DNA of 48,092 nt, taken from Planctomycetota bacterium (GTDB lineage Bacteria; Planctomycetota; UBA1135; GCA-002686595). The stretch is taken from assembly GCA_026692665.1 (NCBI GenBank), contig JAPLOF010000034.1, positions 1 through 48,092 on the forward strand, given 5' to 3'. The stretch's first letter is position 1; each line of letters starts with the position of its first letter. The position numbers and the translations under genes were made by a program. The notes beneath the pieces are model-generated. The model was given only the letters and a program-made list of their open reading frames with translations. It ran no database searches and had not been told where the DNA came from. This document shows, piece by piece, positions 18,490-26,552 of this stretch.

Positions 18490-20363
18490 CGCTCCTCCTC
18501 CGGCTCCGCGGGCACGCGCAAGCGGAAGCACGCACCCGTTCCGTCCTGGCCCGTCACGACGTCGATGCTACCCGCGTGGGCCCGCGCGATCTCGCGCACG
18601 AGCGCGAGCCCGAGCCCCGTGCCGGGCGTACCCGGCTCGGCGAAGCGCGTGAACGGCTCGAAGATCGCCGCGCGGCGCGCGGGCGGGACGCCGCGGCCGC
18701 GGTCCTCGACCTCGAGCACGAGATCCGCGCCGTCGCGGCGCGCGCGCAGCGCGACGTGCCGCGATCCCGAGTGCCGCTGCGCGTTCTCGAGCAGGTTCCA
18801 CAGCGCGCGCCGCAGCGCCTCGCGGTCGAGACGCGCGCCGCCGGACACGTCGCCGATCGCGACGTCGAGCTCGAGGTCGTGCTGTCGCGCCCACTCGCGC
18901 GCCTCGTCGGCGATGCTCGCGAGCCACGCGGCGACGTCGACGTCCTCGCGCGCGATCTCGACGCCGCGCCCGCGCTCGAGGCGCGAGAAGTCGAGCACGC
19001 CGTCCACGAGGCGCCGCAGGCGCAGCGCCTCGCGCCGGATCAGCTCGTGGTAGCGCGCGCGGCCGGCCTCGCCCTCGACGCGGCCGCTCTGCAGGTTCTC
19101 GGCGAGCAGCAGGATCGACGCGACCGGCGTGCGCAACTCGTGGCTCACGCCAGCGACGAACGCGGTGCGCAGCTCGGCCAGGTGGCGCTCGCGGGCCAGC
19201 GCGCGCGCCGCGACGAGCCCGGCGATCGCGCACAATCCGGCCAGCGCGACGAGGCCGCCGCGCATCCAGCGCGCGCGCGAGCTGCCGCGCGCGATCCAAC
19301 CGTCCACGTCGGCGTGACGCAGCGTGAAACCGAGGACGCCCGGAACGAGCTCGACCCGTGGGCGCAGCGCCTCGCCAGCGCCGTTTCCCACGGGATCGAG
19401 AGCGAAATCCTCGGGCAGGATCGGCACGGCGGAATCCGTCAGCAGGCGCCGAGCGACGCCGGGATCGAGCAGGAAACCCTCGCAACCGCCCGCGGCCGCC
19501 GCGCGGCTCGCGAGCAGGGCGTCTCCGCGCGAAGTCAGGCTCCAGGCCGTTCCCTGACAGCTCGCAGGGAGCGGCCCCGCGGCGAGCTCGAGCGCCGCGG
19601 CGCGCAGGCGCGGCTCGCTGCGCGCGAGCAGCCCGGCCACGGAATCGGCCCCCGGGCCCGCGGCTTCCGCCAGGCGCTCGGCCAGCGCGCCGACACGCGG
19701 GTCGATCCCGGCCGATTCCGACGCGATCGGCAGCGCGAGCTCTCCGCGCGACCACGCGACCGCCAGATCGCCCGCGTCACGCGCGCGCTCGAGCGGATCT
19801 AGCGACTCGGCCGCCGCGAGGAAGATCGCGAGCTGCGTCGCGACTCCGCTCGACGCGATCGATCCCGGGACCGTGCCGCGCGCGGAGCGCCAAGCCTCGA
19901 TCGCGGCCGGCCCGTCGTGCGCGCGCGACGCGAGCTGCGCGAGGCGCAGCAGCGAAGCGGCGCGTGCGCGGTCTCCGCGCGCCTGTTCCAGCGCGGCGCG
20001 GGCCAGTTCCAACGCGCGCGCGGGATCGCGCTCGGACTGCGCATCCGCGGCGAGTGCAGCGTACGCGAGCGCCTCGGGCTCCGTGTCGGCCGCAGGCGAC
20101 GGAGGGACCGGCGGCACCCCGTCGCCCCACAGGAGGTCGGGCGCGCGCGCCCCGAGCCGCGCGGGCAACTCGCGCAGCACGCGCAGCCACTCGGCCGAGA
20201 CCGCGTCCTCGACCTCTCCCGCGAGCTGCGCGAGGTTGGCGCGCGCCGTGACCGCGGGATCCTGGCCGGGCACGAGCGCCGCCGCCCCGAGGGCCGCCGC
20301 CGCGACGAGCGCGAGAGCCAGCACCAGGCGCTCCGGAGCGCGCGACCGTGTCGGACCCAGCAT
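18486..20363 (-). CDS. Membrane sensor histidine kinase with a large periplasmic domain
   Basis: 625 residues. One helix near 12-31, a periplasmic region of about 335 residues, then a second helix near 368-390. The sensor part is rich in Ala-Glu helices (about 95-185 resembles TPR-type pairs) and resembles no known sensor domain that I recognise. The kinase core follows: His408 in VSHELRTPV, N box NLLENAQRHS (about 523), G1 EDRGRGVP (about 553) and G2 GTGLGLALV (581-589). There is no HAMP domain. Signal unknown. An alternative start is GTG at codon 14, which has GGAG six bases upstream. The kinase and regulator genes overlap by four bases, so they form one operon. Confidence 0.9.
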   Translation of the reverse strand: MLGPTRSRAPERLVLALALVAAAALGAAALVPGQDPAVTARANLAQLAGEVEDAVSAEWLRVLRELPARLGARAPDLLWGDGVPPVPPSPAADTEPEALAYAALAADAQSERDPARALELARAALEQARGDRARAASLLRLAQLASRAHDGPAAIEAWRSARGTVPGSIASSGVATQLAIFLAAAESLDPLERARDAGDLAVAWSRGELALPIASESAGIDPRVGALAERLAEAAGPGADSVAGLLARSEPRLRAAALELAAGPLPASCQGTAWSLTSRGDALLASRAAAAGGCEGFLLDPGVARRLLTDSAVPILPEDFALDPVGNGAGEALRPRVELVPGVLGFTLRHADVDGWIARGSSRARWMRGGLVALAGLCAIAGLVAARALARERHLAELRTAFVAGVSHELRTPVASILLLAENLQSGRVEGEAGRARYHELIRREALRLRRLVDGVLDFSRLERGRGVEIAREDVDVAAWLASIADEAREWARQHDLELDVAIGDVSGGARLDREALRRALWNLLENAQRHSGSRHVALRARRDGADLVLEVEDRGRGVPPARRAAIFEPFTRFAEPGTPGTGLGLALVREIARAHAGSIDVVTGQDGTGACFRLRVPAEPEEER

Positions 20364-20394
20364 GCTCCTACTTCGACGCGCGGGAGTCGGCGGC

Positions 20395-20416
20395 CTGTCA
20401 ACACGCTGTCAACGCG
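20395..20416 (-). promoter_or_regulatory. Tandem GTTGAC direct repeat upstream of the kinase operon
   Basis: On the plus strand the site reads CTGTCAACACG then CTGTCAACGCG, an 11-base direct repeat resembling the CTGTCA half-sites of enterobacterial Pho boxes. It ends 31 bases before the kinase ATG. Together with the matching site at 17773 it suggests autoregulation by the encoded OmpR-type regulator. Confidence 0.5.
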
Positions 20417-20497
20417 CGAGGCGCGCCGCCCAGGGCGGCACGCCTCGCATTCACCGCGGGTCGAACCGGCCGACGGTCGTCGACCGGCCCGCCGCGT

Positions 20498-22168
20498 TCA
20501 GGGAGTCCACGTGATGGCCACCCCGTTCGTCAGGTTGAAGGTCGAGGCCGTGCAGAAGGGCACCGCGTCGCGGTACCAGCCCTGGTAGAAGCGCGTTCCG
20601 CCCGCGGCCGGGATCATGCCCTTCACCGAGACCAGCGGATCGGCGCCGGTCGGGTACGCGCTCGTGTTGCCGACGTTGAACTTGACGCCCAACCGGATCA
20701 CCGCGCCGCCCACGCAACGCAGGCCGTCGCCGAAGATCGCCGACGCCTGCAGCGTGCCCTGGAAGTAGAGGCACGGGCCGTTCGGCATGTTCGTACCGGT
20801 CAAGAGAACCGTGTCCGCGCTGACCTGCGCATTGCCCGTCGCGGTCAGGTTCGCGCCCGCCGCGAAGAGGTTGTTCGCGCAGCCGTTGCCCGGAGCGCCA
20901 GCGTTGCCGCACGGGCAGGTCGTCGCCGTGCCGAAGCAGTAGCTCGTCGCCGTCTGCGGCTGCCAGCGCGTGTCGAGCGCGTCGAGCTCGTCGGAGAAGT
21001 TCCCCAGTCCGAGGCGGAACGTGGCGAGACCGAGGTTCTCGGCCGGGACGAAGATGCCCGGGAAGGGCGACAAGCCGCCCGCGACCGGCGGGATCAGGAT
21101 GTCGCCTTCGCAGATCGGGATGCCGAGCAGGCTGTCCGGCATGCCGACGACCGCCGAGCCACGGCGCACCGAGAAGAGCAGCATGTCGAACGGAGTCCCC
21201 GGGCCCCACGCGAACGGCGCGGGCGAGGCCTGGAAGCCCGGCGCCCCGTTCTCGGCCAGGGCCAGCGCGTCGAGGTCGTCCTGCCCGAGCGCGAGCAGGT
21301 TCAGGCCGAGCAGCGCCGGCGCCGCGTACACGACCGGCGGACCGCCGGGCACGAGCGTGACGAGCACCGCCGCGCCCGGGAATCCGTTGGCGGGACCCGC
21401 GCCGGTGTTCGGCAGGCCCGTCAGCGGATCGGGGAACGCCGCGTCGAGCGAGAAGTAGACGGCCGGCACCGCCGGGGAGACTCCGTCCTGGAAGTCGTAG
21501 GCGTCGACGTCGTCGCCGTCGATGACCGCGACCGGCGCGGGCATGTTCGGCTCGCGCAGACCGAGGCCCGGGTAGACCGCGCCCGAGCAGCTGGGCAGGC
21601 CGTTGCCGTCGATCATCCCGGTGTTGCCGTTCGGCATGATCCCCATCGCGGCGCCGGGCTGGCCCAGGTCGCCGAAGATGTCCGCCGCGCTGTCGCCGCA
21701 GGGAGCTTCGCTCAAGACGTTCGGCGCGAGCGGCGATCCGGGGATCCCCGTCGCGAACTCGTCGACGGAGAACTCGTAGGTGTGCGCCGGTGTCGGGCCG
21801 GGCCGGATGACCGCATCCGAGCCGTAGGACAGGGCGTCGAGCTCGATCGGGCAGGGCACGCCGGGAGGCGTCCCGATGCAGCCGCCGTAGCTCGGGATGC
21901 CGAGGCCGACCCCGACGGGCCCGCCCGGGATGACGACCGCCGGCGGCGGCGCCGCGAAGCTCGGCATGCCGCCCGGCATCGGAGCCAGGACGTCGCCGTG
22001 CGAGGCGGGGATGAGCGCGCGGGACGGGCTCATCCAGTCGATGGAGAACGTGACGCGTTGCGGGACGACCTGCGCCGCGGCGCCGGACGCGAGACAGGCC
22101 AGGGCGGCCGGCCCGATCACGAAGCGCGTGCGCAGGATCCGGGAGTTCGTACGGAGGGAGAGTCGCAT
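20498..22168 (-). CDS. Secreted protein with CPCGN-type C-terminal domain
   Basis: 556 residues with a signal peptide (about 1-34, ending SGAAAQ). The first 390 residues are Gly-Pro-Asp rich and contain no domain that I recognise; IDGDDVDAYDFQDGV could bind calcium. The last 150 residues are the shared module: YCFGTATTCPCGN, GNGCANNLFAAG, MPNGPCLYFQGT, FGDGLRC, then FYQGWYRDAVPFC and FNLTNGVAITW at the very end. Exported, probably surface-associated; no enzymatic role can be assigned. ATG 22168 is chosen because the signal peptide begins there and AAGG lies seven bases upstream. No gene partner is obvious; it sits alone between the kinase and a divergent CoA ligase gene. Confidence 0.82.
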   Translation of the reverse strand: MRLSLRTNSRILRTRFVIGPAALACLASGAAAQVVPQRVTFSIDWMSPSRALIPASHGDVLAPMPGGMPSFAAPPPAVVIPGGPVGVGLGIPSYGGCIGTPPGVPCPIELDALSYGSDAVIRPGPTPAHTYEFSVDEFATGIPGSPLAPNVLSEAPCGDSAADIFGDLGQPGAAMGIMPNGNTGMIDGNGLPSCSGAVYPGLGLREPNMPAPVAVIDGDDVDAYDFQDGVSPAVPAVYFSLDAAFPDPLTGLPNTGAGPANGFPGAAVLVTLVPGGPPVVYAAPALLGLNLLALGQDDLDALALAENGAPGFQASPAPFAWGPGTPFDMLLFSVRRGSAVVGMPDSLLGIPICEGDILIPPVAGGLSPFPGIFVPAENLGLATFRLGLGNFSDELDALDTRWQPQTATSYCFGTATTCPCGNAGAPGNGCANNLFAAGANLTATGNAQVSADTVLLTGTNMPNGPCLYFQGTLQASAIFGDGLRCVGGAVIRLGVKFNVGNTSAYPTGADPLVSVKGMIPAAGGTRFYQGWYRDAVPFCTASTFNLTNGVAITWTP

Positions 22169-22428
22169 GGAGGGACCTTCTGTGTAGGGCCGCGCAGCGG
22201 GGAGGTGCGCGCGGCGGGACCGTTCGCCTCTCCGTGACCGGGGCCCCTCGGGCGTGGAAGGGAATCCGCCGCGGACTTCGGGGGGCCCGGGCAAGGCCTT
22301 GAGGCGGGGACTCCGGCCGTGCAGCCTGTCGCGATGCCGAGCGAACTCCTCGCCGCGAGCCGCGCAACGGCGCGCGCCCCGCGTTCCCTGCCCCGCCCCC
22401 CCACCCGGTCCTGTGGCGAGGAGCTCCG

Positions 22429-23901
22429 TTGAAGTCGGTCTGGAACGGCCTCGCTCGCACCGACCGCGCCGACCTCCGGCGCCTGCAGGACGAACGGCTC
22501 GTGCAGCACGTGCGCGAACGGCTCTACCCGTTCTCGGCCCACTACCGGCGCGTGTTCGACGCGGCCGGCGTGAAGCCCACCGACATCCGCGGCGTCGCGG
22601 ACCTCGCGCGCCTGCCGTTCACCATGAAGGCCGACCTGCTCGCGGCGCAGAGCGATCCGGCGCGCAAGCGCGATTTCGTGCTGGTCCCCTCGCCCGAGCT
22701 GATCCGCGAGCACTGGCCGCTCGCGAAGAAGCTCCGGCTGCTGGCCGGCGGCGGCGAGGCGCGAGAGCGACTGCGCCGCGACTACACGCCGAACTTCGTG
22801 ACGTTCACGACGGGCCGCAGCGCGGACCCGATCGTGTTCGCCTACACGCCCTACGACATCCAGATCCTGGCCGAGGTCGGCGCGCGCATGTTCGACGTGC
22901 ACGGGATCCAGGATCCGCTGGCGCGCATCGTGAACATGTTCCCGTTCGCTCCGCACCTCGCCTTCTGGCAGGCGACGTGGGCCGGTTTCGAGACGGGCTG
23001 CATGATGCTCTCGACCGGCGGCGGCAAGGTCATGGGGACGGCGGGGAACCTGCGCATCCTCGAGCGCGTGCAGCCGACGGTGCTGATCGGCACGCCGGGC
23101 TTCGTCTACCACCTGCTGCGCGAGGGCGCGGAGCTGAAGACGAAGCTCGACCAGGTGGCGCTCGTGATCCTGGGCGCGGAGAAGGTCACGCCGGGGCTGA
23201 AGGAGAAGATGGGCGAGGCTCTGGCGCGCATGGGATCGCGCAAGGTCACGATCTCGGGCACGTACGGCTTCACCGAGGCGCGCATGGCGTTCAGCGAGTG
23301 CCCCGCGAGCCACGCCGAATCGCCCGGCTATCACGTCTATCCCGACCTGGGCGTGTTCGAGGTCGTGGATCCCGTGTCCGGCGCGGTGCTGGGCGAGGGC
23401 GAGACGGGCGAGCTCGTCTACACGCCAATCGACGGACACGGCACGGTCGTGTGCCGCTACCGGACGGGCGACCTCGCGGTCGGAGGCATCACGTGGGAGC
23501 CCTGCCCCTGGTGCAAGCGGACGGTGCCGCGCATCGCCAGCGAACTGCGCCGCGTGAGCGACCAGCGCTCGATGAGCCTGACGAAGATCAAGGGCACGCT
23601 CGTCGACCTGTCGTCGATGGGGTCCGTGCTGTCCAACACGCCGGAGATCGAGGAGTGGCAGGTCGTCCTCCAGAAGAAGAACGACGATCCGCACGAGCTC
23701 GACGAGCTCATCGTGCGTCTGTCCGTGCGCTCGGGGACAGACCGCGCGGCGTGCGAGAAGAAGGTCCGCCAGGAGCTCCTGATCGGCGTCGAGATCGCGC
23801 CGAACGTGGTCGAGTTCAAGACGACGCCCGAGATGCTCGAGGTGCTCGGGATGGAGACCGAGATGAAGGAGAAGCGCTTCCTCGATCGGCGGCCGAAGTA
23901 G
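22429..23901 (+). CDS. PaaK-like AMP-forming acyl/aryl-CoA ligase
   Basis: 490 residues of the phenylacetate-CoA ligase group of the acyl-adenylate superfamily, which adenylates a carboxylic acid and transfers it to CoA. Seen: TFTTGRSADPIVFAYT in place of the usual Ser-Gly-Thr loop, GTYGFTEA in the adenylate-binding region, GETGELVYTPI, YRTGDLAVGG with the ribose-binding Asp, and a C-terminal lid. CPWCKR at about 363 is a Cys pair found in some PaaK relatives. The substrate is not predictable. TTG 22429 follows GAGGAG with good spacing. The 3' end overlaps the convergent cytochrome gene by 86 bases. The beta-oxidation genes at 27879 are a possible functional partner. Confidence 0.87.
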   Translation: MKSVWNGLARTDRADLRRLQDERLVQHVRERLYPFSAHYRRVFDAAGVKPTDIRGVADLARLPFTMKADLLAAQSDPARKRDFVLVPSPELIREHWPLAKKLRLLAGGGEARERLRRDYTPNFVTFTTGRSADPIVFAYTPYDIQILAEVGARMFDVHGIQDPLARIVNMFPFAPHLAFWQATWAGFETGCMMLSTGGGKVMGTAGNLRILERVQPTVLIGTPGFVYHLLREGAELKTKLDQVALVILGAEKVTPGLKEKMGEALARMGSRKVTISGTYGFTEARMAFSECPASHAESPGYHVYPDLGVFEVVDPVSGAVLGEGETGELVYTPIDGHGTVVCRYRTGDLAVGGITWEPCPWCKRTVPRIASELRRVSDQRSMSLTKIKGTLVDLSSMGSVLSNTPEIEEWQVVLQKKNDDPHELDELIVRLSVRSGTDRAACEKKVRQELLIGVEIAPNVVEFKTTPEMLEVLGMETEMKEKRFLDRRPK

Positions 23902-24331
23902 CCGCCGCTTCACGACGCGCTCGGAGCCCGAATCGGTGCGCCACGAAGGCCGCCGTCCACAGGACGGACGTGGCGACGTGGATCCAGACCCAGATCGTGC
24001 GCCAGCCGGCGCTGCTCGCGGTCTGCAGCAGGTAGCCCGAGGCGACCATCGGCGCGCACAGGCCGAAGAGCGCGAGACCGGTCCAGCGCCGGGCGCGGTG
24101 CCCGTTCCGGACGCGCGGCCAGACGTGCGCGCTCCACACGAGGCCCAGCGCGAAGACGAGCAGCGGCGCCACGATCACGTGCGCGTGCTGGACATCGGGC
24201 TGGAGCGGATGATTGACCAGCGCGTCCGGATCCTCGCTCACCGCGAAGTACGCCATCCACGCGTAGACGAAGCCCGTCCCCGCGACGAGCGCGTTCGAGA
24301 TGGAGAGGAAGAGCGACTCGGTCCTGGTCAT
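23816..24331 (-). CDS. Four-helix membrane protein, candidate b-type cytochrome
   Basis: 171 residues with four membrane helices in the first 135. Helix 2 starts with His51 and ends with His69 (HVIVAPLLVFALGLVWSAH); helix 4 carries His118 and His132. Two His on each of two same-orientation helices is the pattern of a di-heme b-type cytochrome of the DUF4405 kind. That fits its place as last gene of an operon for a periplasmic flavoprotein: it could pass quinol electrons outward (inference). The last 35 residues are low-complexity Arg/Ser/Ala and are encoded antisense to the 3' end of the CoA ligase gene, an 86-base convergent overlap. Heme binding is not proven by sequence alone. Confidence 0.72.
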   Translation of the reverse strand: MTRTESLFLSISNALVAGTGFVYAWMAYFAVSEDPDALVNHPLQPDVQHAHVIVAPLLVFALGLVWSAHVWPRVRNGHRARRWTGLALFGLCAPMVASGYLLQTASSAGWRTIWVWIHVATSVLWTAAFVAHRFGLRARREAAATSAADRGSASPSSRSPSRAPRASRASS

Positions 24332-24417
24332 CGGTCACACCTGCCGCCGCCGGCTGGAACGGGACGCGGGCGTCCGCCCGGTGCCGCCCCGGAACCGGCC
24401 GCTCGAATCCGGCCGGG

Positions 24418-25080
24418 TCAGGGCTTGGGCTTCGGTTCGCCGAGCACCTTGTGCAGGGCGAGCACGCGCCGCACGGCTTCGGTCGTCGCCGCCACGGTGA
24501 GGCTCGCGCCCGTCACGGGCCGGATGGCGCGTTTCACGCGCAGGTCCTCGTCCAGCGCGCGACCCTGGAACGCCTCGTACCAGCGCGCGCGCGGTAGGTA
24601 CTCCTCGGGTTCTGCGAACGCCAGGACCTCCGTGCGCACCACGCGCCCTTCGGGATCGACGACCACGAAGAGCGTCTCCTTGAGCGTCCGGACCTTGTGC
24701 GTGTCCAAGTAGGCCGTGCCGATCACCTTGCCCTCGCGCCGCGCGGTCCATGGCCGCGCGATCGAACCGTCGAGCTCGGATCCGGCCAGGGTCGAGACGC
24801 GCTGCTTCTGCGCGTCGGTGAGGTAGACCGTCTCGCGCGCGACCTCGCACTTCGGGAACGCGAGCGCCAACGCCTCGTCGGCCGTGAGGAACACCTTGCC
24901 CGAACCCGAGGGCCGGACCAGCGGCATTGCGGTTGACGACGGCTCCGAGGGAGTTGCGGGAACGACCGCGGGGAGGGTCGAAACCGCGGAAGCCCGAGCC
25001 CGCGGTGCCGACGCGGAGAACGCGGCGAAGGCCGCGAGCCACACGCAGGCGCTCTGGAGGATCCTGTCGTGGGACATCAT
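24418..25080 (-). CDS. Exported FMN-binding domain protein, covalent flavin acceptor
   Basis: 220 residues with an N-terminal signal peptide (about 1-31, ending ARASA). The FMN-binding domain occupies about 130-212 and ends with RPVTGASLT. This is the Thr-Gly-Ala-Ser-x-Thr motif to which ApbE attaches FMN through a phosphoester bond, so Thr195 is the predicted acceptor, as in RnfG and NqrC. The rest of the Rnf or Nqr complex is absent, so this is a free-standing periplasmic flavoprotein. The gene lies five bases after the porin gene and in the same operon as an apbE gene, which fits modification and use together. Start ATG 25080, or the next codon, also ATG. Confidence 0.83.
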   Translation of the reverse strand: MMSHDRILQSACVWLAAFAAFSASAPRARASAVSTLPAVVPATPSEPSSTAMPLVRPSGSGKVFLTADEALALAFPKCEVARETVYLTDAQKQRVSTLAGSELDGSIARPWTARREGKVIGTAYLDTHKVRTLKETLFVVVDPEGRVVRTEVLAFAEPEEYLPRARWYEAFQGRALDEDLRVKRAIRPVTGASLTVAATTEAVRRVLALHKVLGEPKPKP

Positions 25081-25085
25081 GGCGC

Positions 25086-26552
25086 TCAGAAGATGAAACC
25101 GACCCCGAGGCTCAGGATGTCCGTGCCGCCGTCGGCGGCATCCTCGACGTCCTGGTAGTCGAGCTTGATGACGACCTGCCCGATCGGCTGGTAGGCGAGG
25201 CCCATCGTCCAGATGTCGATGTCGGTCGTCGGGCTCGACGCGAAACCCGACGGGACCGAGGCCTGCGTGTCGTAGGTCTCGTAGCGGACGAACGGCGTCA
25301 ACGAGGAGCCGCGGCCCTCGTCGAGGAGGCTCAGGACGTCGTAGCCCACTTCGGCGTACCAGCCCTCGAGCTCCTCGCCGACCGAATCCGTGCCGGTCAG
25401 TCCCAGCGCATTGTTCAGCTCGGCGACGTCGTCCACGTCGGCGTGCGCGTAGACGGCCCGCGCCTGCAGGCCGCCGTTCCGGTACTCCGCGTGCGCGTCG
25501 TAGATCGTCGTGCCCGCGCTCGGCAGGTCGCCGCCCGTGCCGGTGCCGTCCTGCCCCGCATCGCCGTAGTAGGCCGACACCCCGAGCACGAAGCCCGCGA
25601 CGCCGGAGTAGTCGAGGCGACCCGACACGGCCAGGTCCTCGGCGATCGCTTCGCTGCCGTTCTGGCGACCGCCGCGCAGCCCGCCGGCGCTGAAACCCGA
25701 CGCGTCGAAGCCGTTCGTGACGTACCCGCGGTACGAGAAGTCCCCCGCCTCGCCGTAGACGCCGGCGCCGACCTCGCGCCAGGTCGACGGCAGGATGAAG
25801 CGCTCCAGGGACGGACGGTGCGTCGAGAGGAAGGTCGTCGGCTCGTGCAGCTCGTTGATCCAGCCCATGGGGATCAGGACCAGTCCCATGCGCACGTTGA
25901 ACGCGTCGCTCGACTGGTAGTCGAGGTAGGCGAACTCCACGCCCACCTCTTCGCCGGCGTGCTCGAACTCGATCTCCGAGTTGAAGAGCCAGTGTTCGTC
26001 GAACTTGTAGCCCAGGTAGAGGACCGTGCGCAGCGCGTCGAGCTCGTCGGCTCCGTCCTTCCCCTGCGCGTTCTCGTACAGCATCTCGCCGTAGCCGCCG
26101 ATGGAGAGGCCGCTCGCGCGCTGGTACACCTTGGACGCCGCGGGCCCGAGGCCGTGCTCGCCGCCCTGGATGGGCGCGAACAGGTCTCCGATGGTGCTCT
26201 GCTCGACGTCGTCGGCGACCACGTCGATGCGGCGACGCAGCTCCTGGTTTTCGCCTTCGAGGGCCGCGAGCCGCGCAGCGACGTCCGCGGATGCGGGCGC
26301 CGCGCCTCCACCGCGCAGAGCCTCGATCTCGCGTGCGATCGCCTCGATGCGCTGGCGCAGCTCGGCGTTCTCGCGCTGCAGCGCGGCGATTCCATCGCCG
26401 GCCTGCTGCGCGGAGGCGGCCTGCATCGTGGTGCCGGGCGCGCTCGCCAGGACCGTTCCGGACAAGGCCAGCAGGGCGGCGGCCAGACCGGCGCGAGGCC
26501 CCAGGGTGGATCGGTTGCGATCGGGGAGTGCGACGGGGTCGAAGGGGCTCAT
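25086..26552 (-). CDS. Outer-membrane porin with N-terminal coiled coil
   Basis: 488 residues. After a signal-like N-terminus there is a coiled-coil stretch (about 50-110, IAALQRENAELRQRIEAIA and LAALEGENQELRRRIDVV), then a 350-residue region of alternating hydrophobic and polar residues that ends in SLGVGFIF, a terminal Phe as in outer-membrane beta-barrels. Segments such as SIGGYGEMLYEN and RMGLVLIPMGWINELHEPTTF resemble phosphate-selective porin O/P relatives. The start ATG 26552 overlaps the ApbE stop as ATGA. In this operon it may give the flavoprotein access to an outer electron acceptor or admit a substrate (inference). Confidence 0.8.
   Translation of the reverse strand: MSPFDPVALPDRNRSTLGPRAGLAAALLALSGTVLASAPGTTMQAASAQQAGDGIAALQRENAELRQRIEAIAREIEALRGGGAAPASADVAARLAALEGENQELRRRIDVVADDVEQSTIGDLFAPIQGGEHGLGPAASKVYQRASGLSIGGYGEMLYENAQGKDGADELDALRTVLYLGYKFDEHWLFNSEIEFEHAGEEVGVEFAYLDYQSSDAFNVRMGLVLIPMGWINELHEPTTFLSTHRPSLERFILPSTWREVGAGVYGEAGDFSYRGYVTNGFDASGFSAGGLRGGRQNGSEAIAEDLAVSGRLDYSGVAGFVLGVSAYYGDAGQDGTGTGGDLPSAGTTIYDAHAEYRNGGLQARAVYAHADVDDVAELNNALGLTGTDSVGEELEGWYAEVGYDVLSLLDEGRGSSLTPFVRYETYDTQASVPSGFASSPTTDIDIWTMGLAYQPIGQVVIKLDYQDVEDAADGGTDILSLGVGFIF

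Noticed and set aside
22169..22428. Small genes in the 260-base gap between divergent genes
   Set aside because: No frame with a start, ribosome site and plausible composition was found; it is probably a promoter region, although no clear promoter could be marked.
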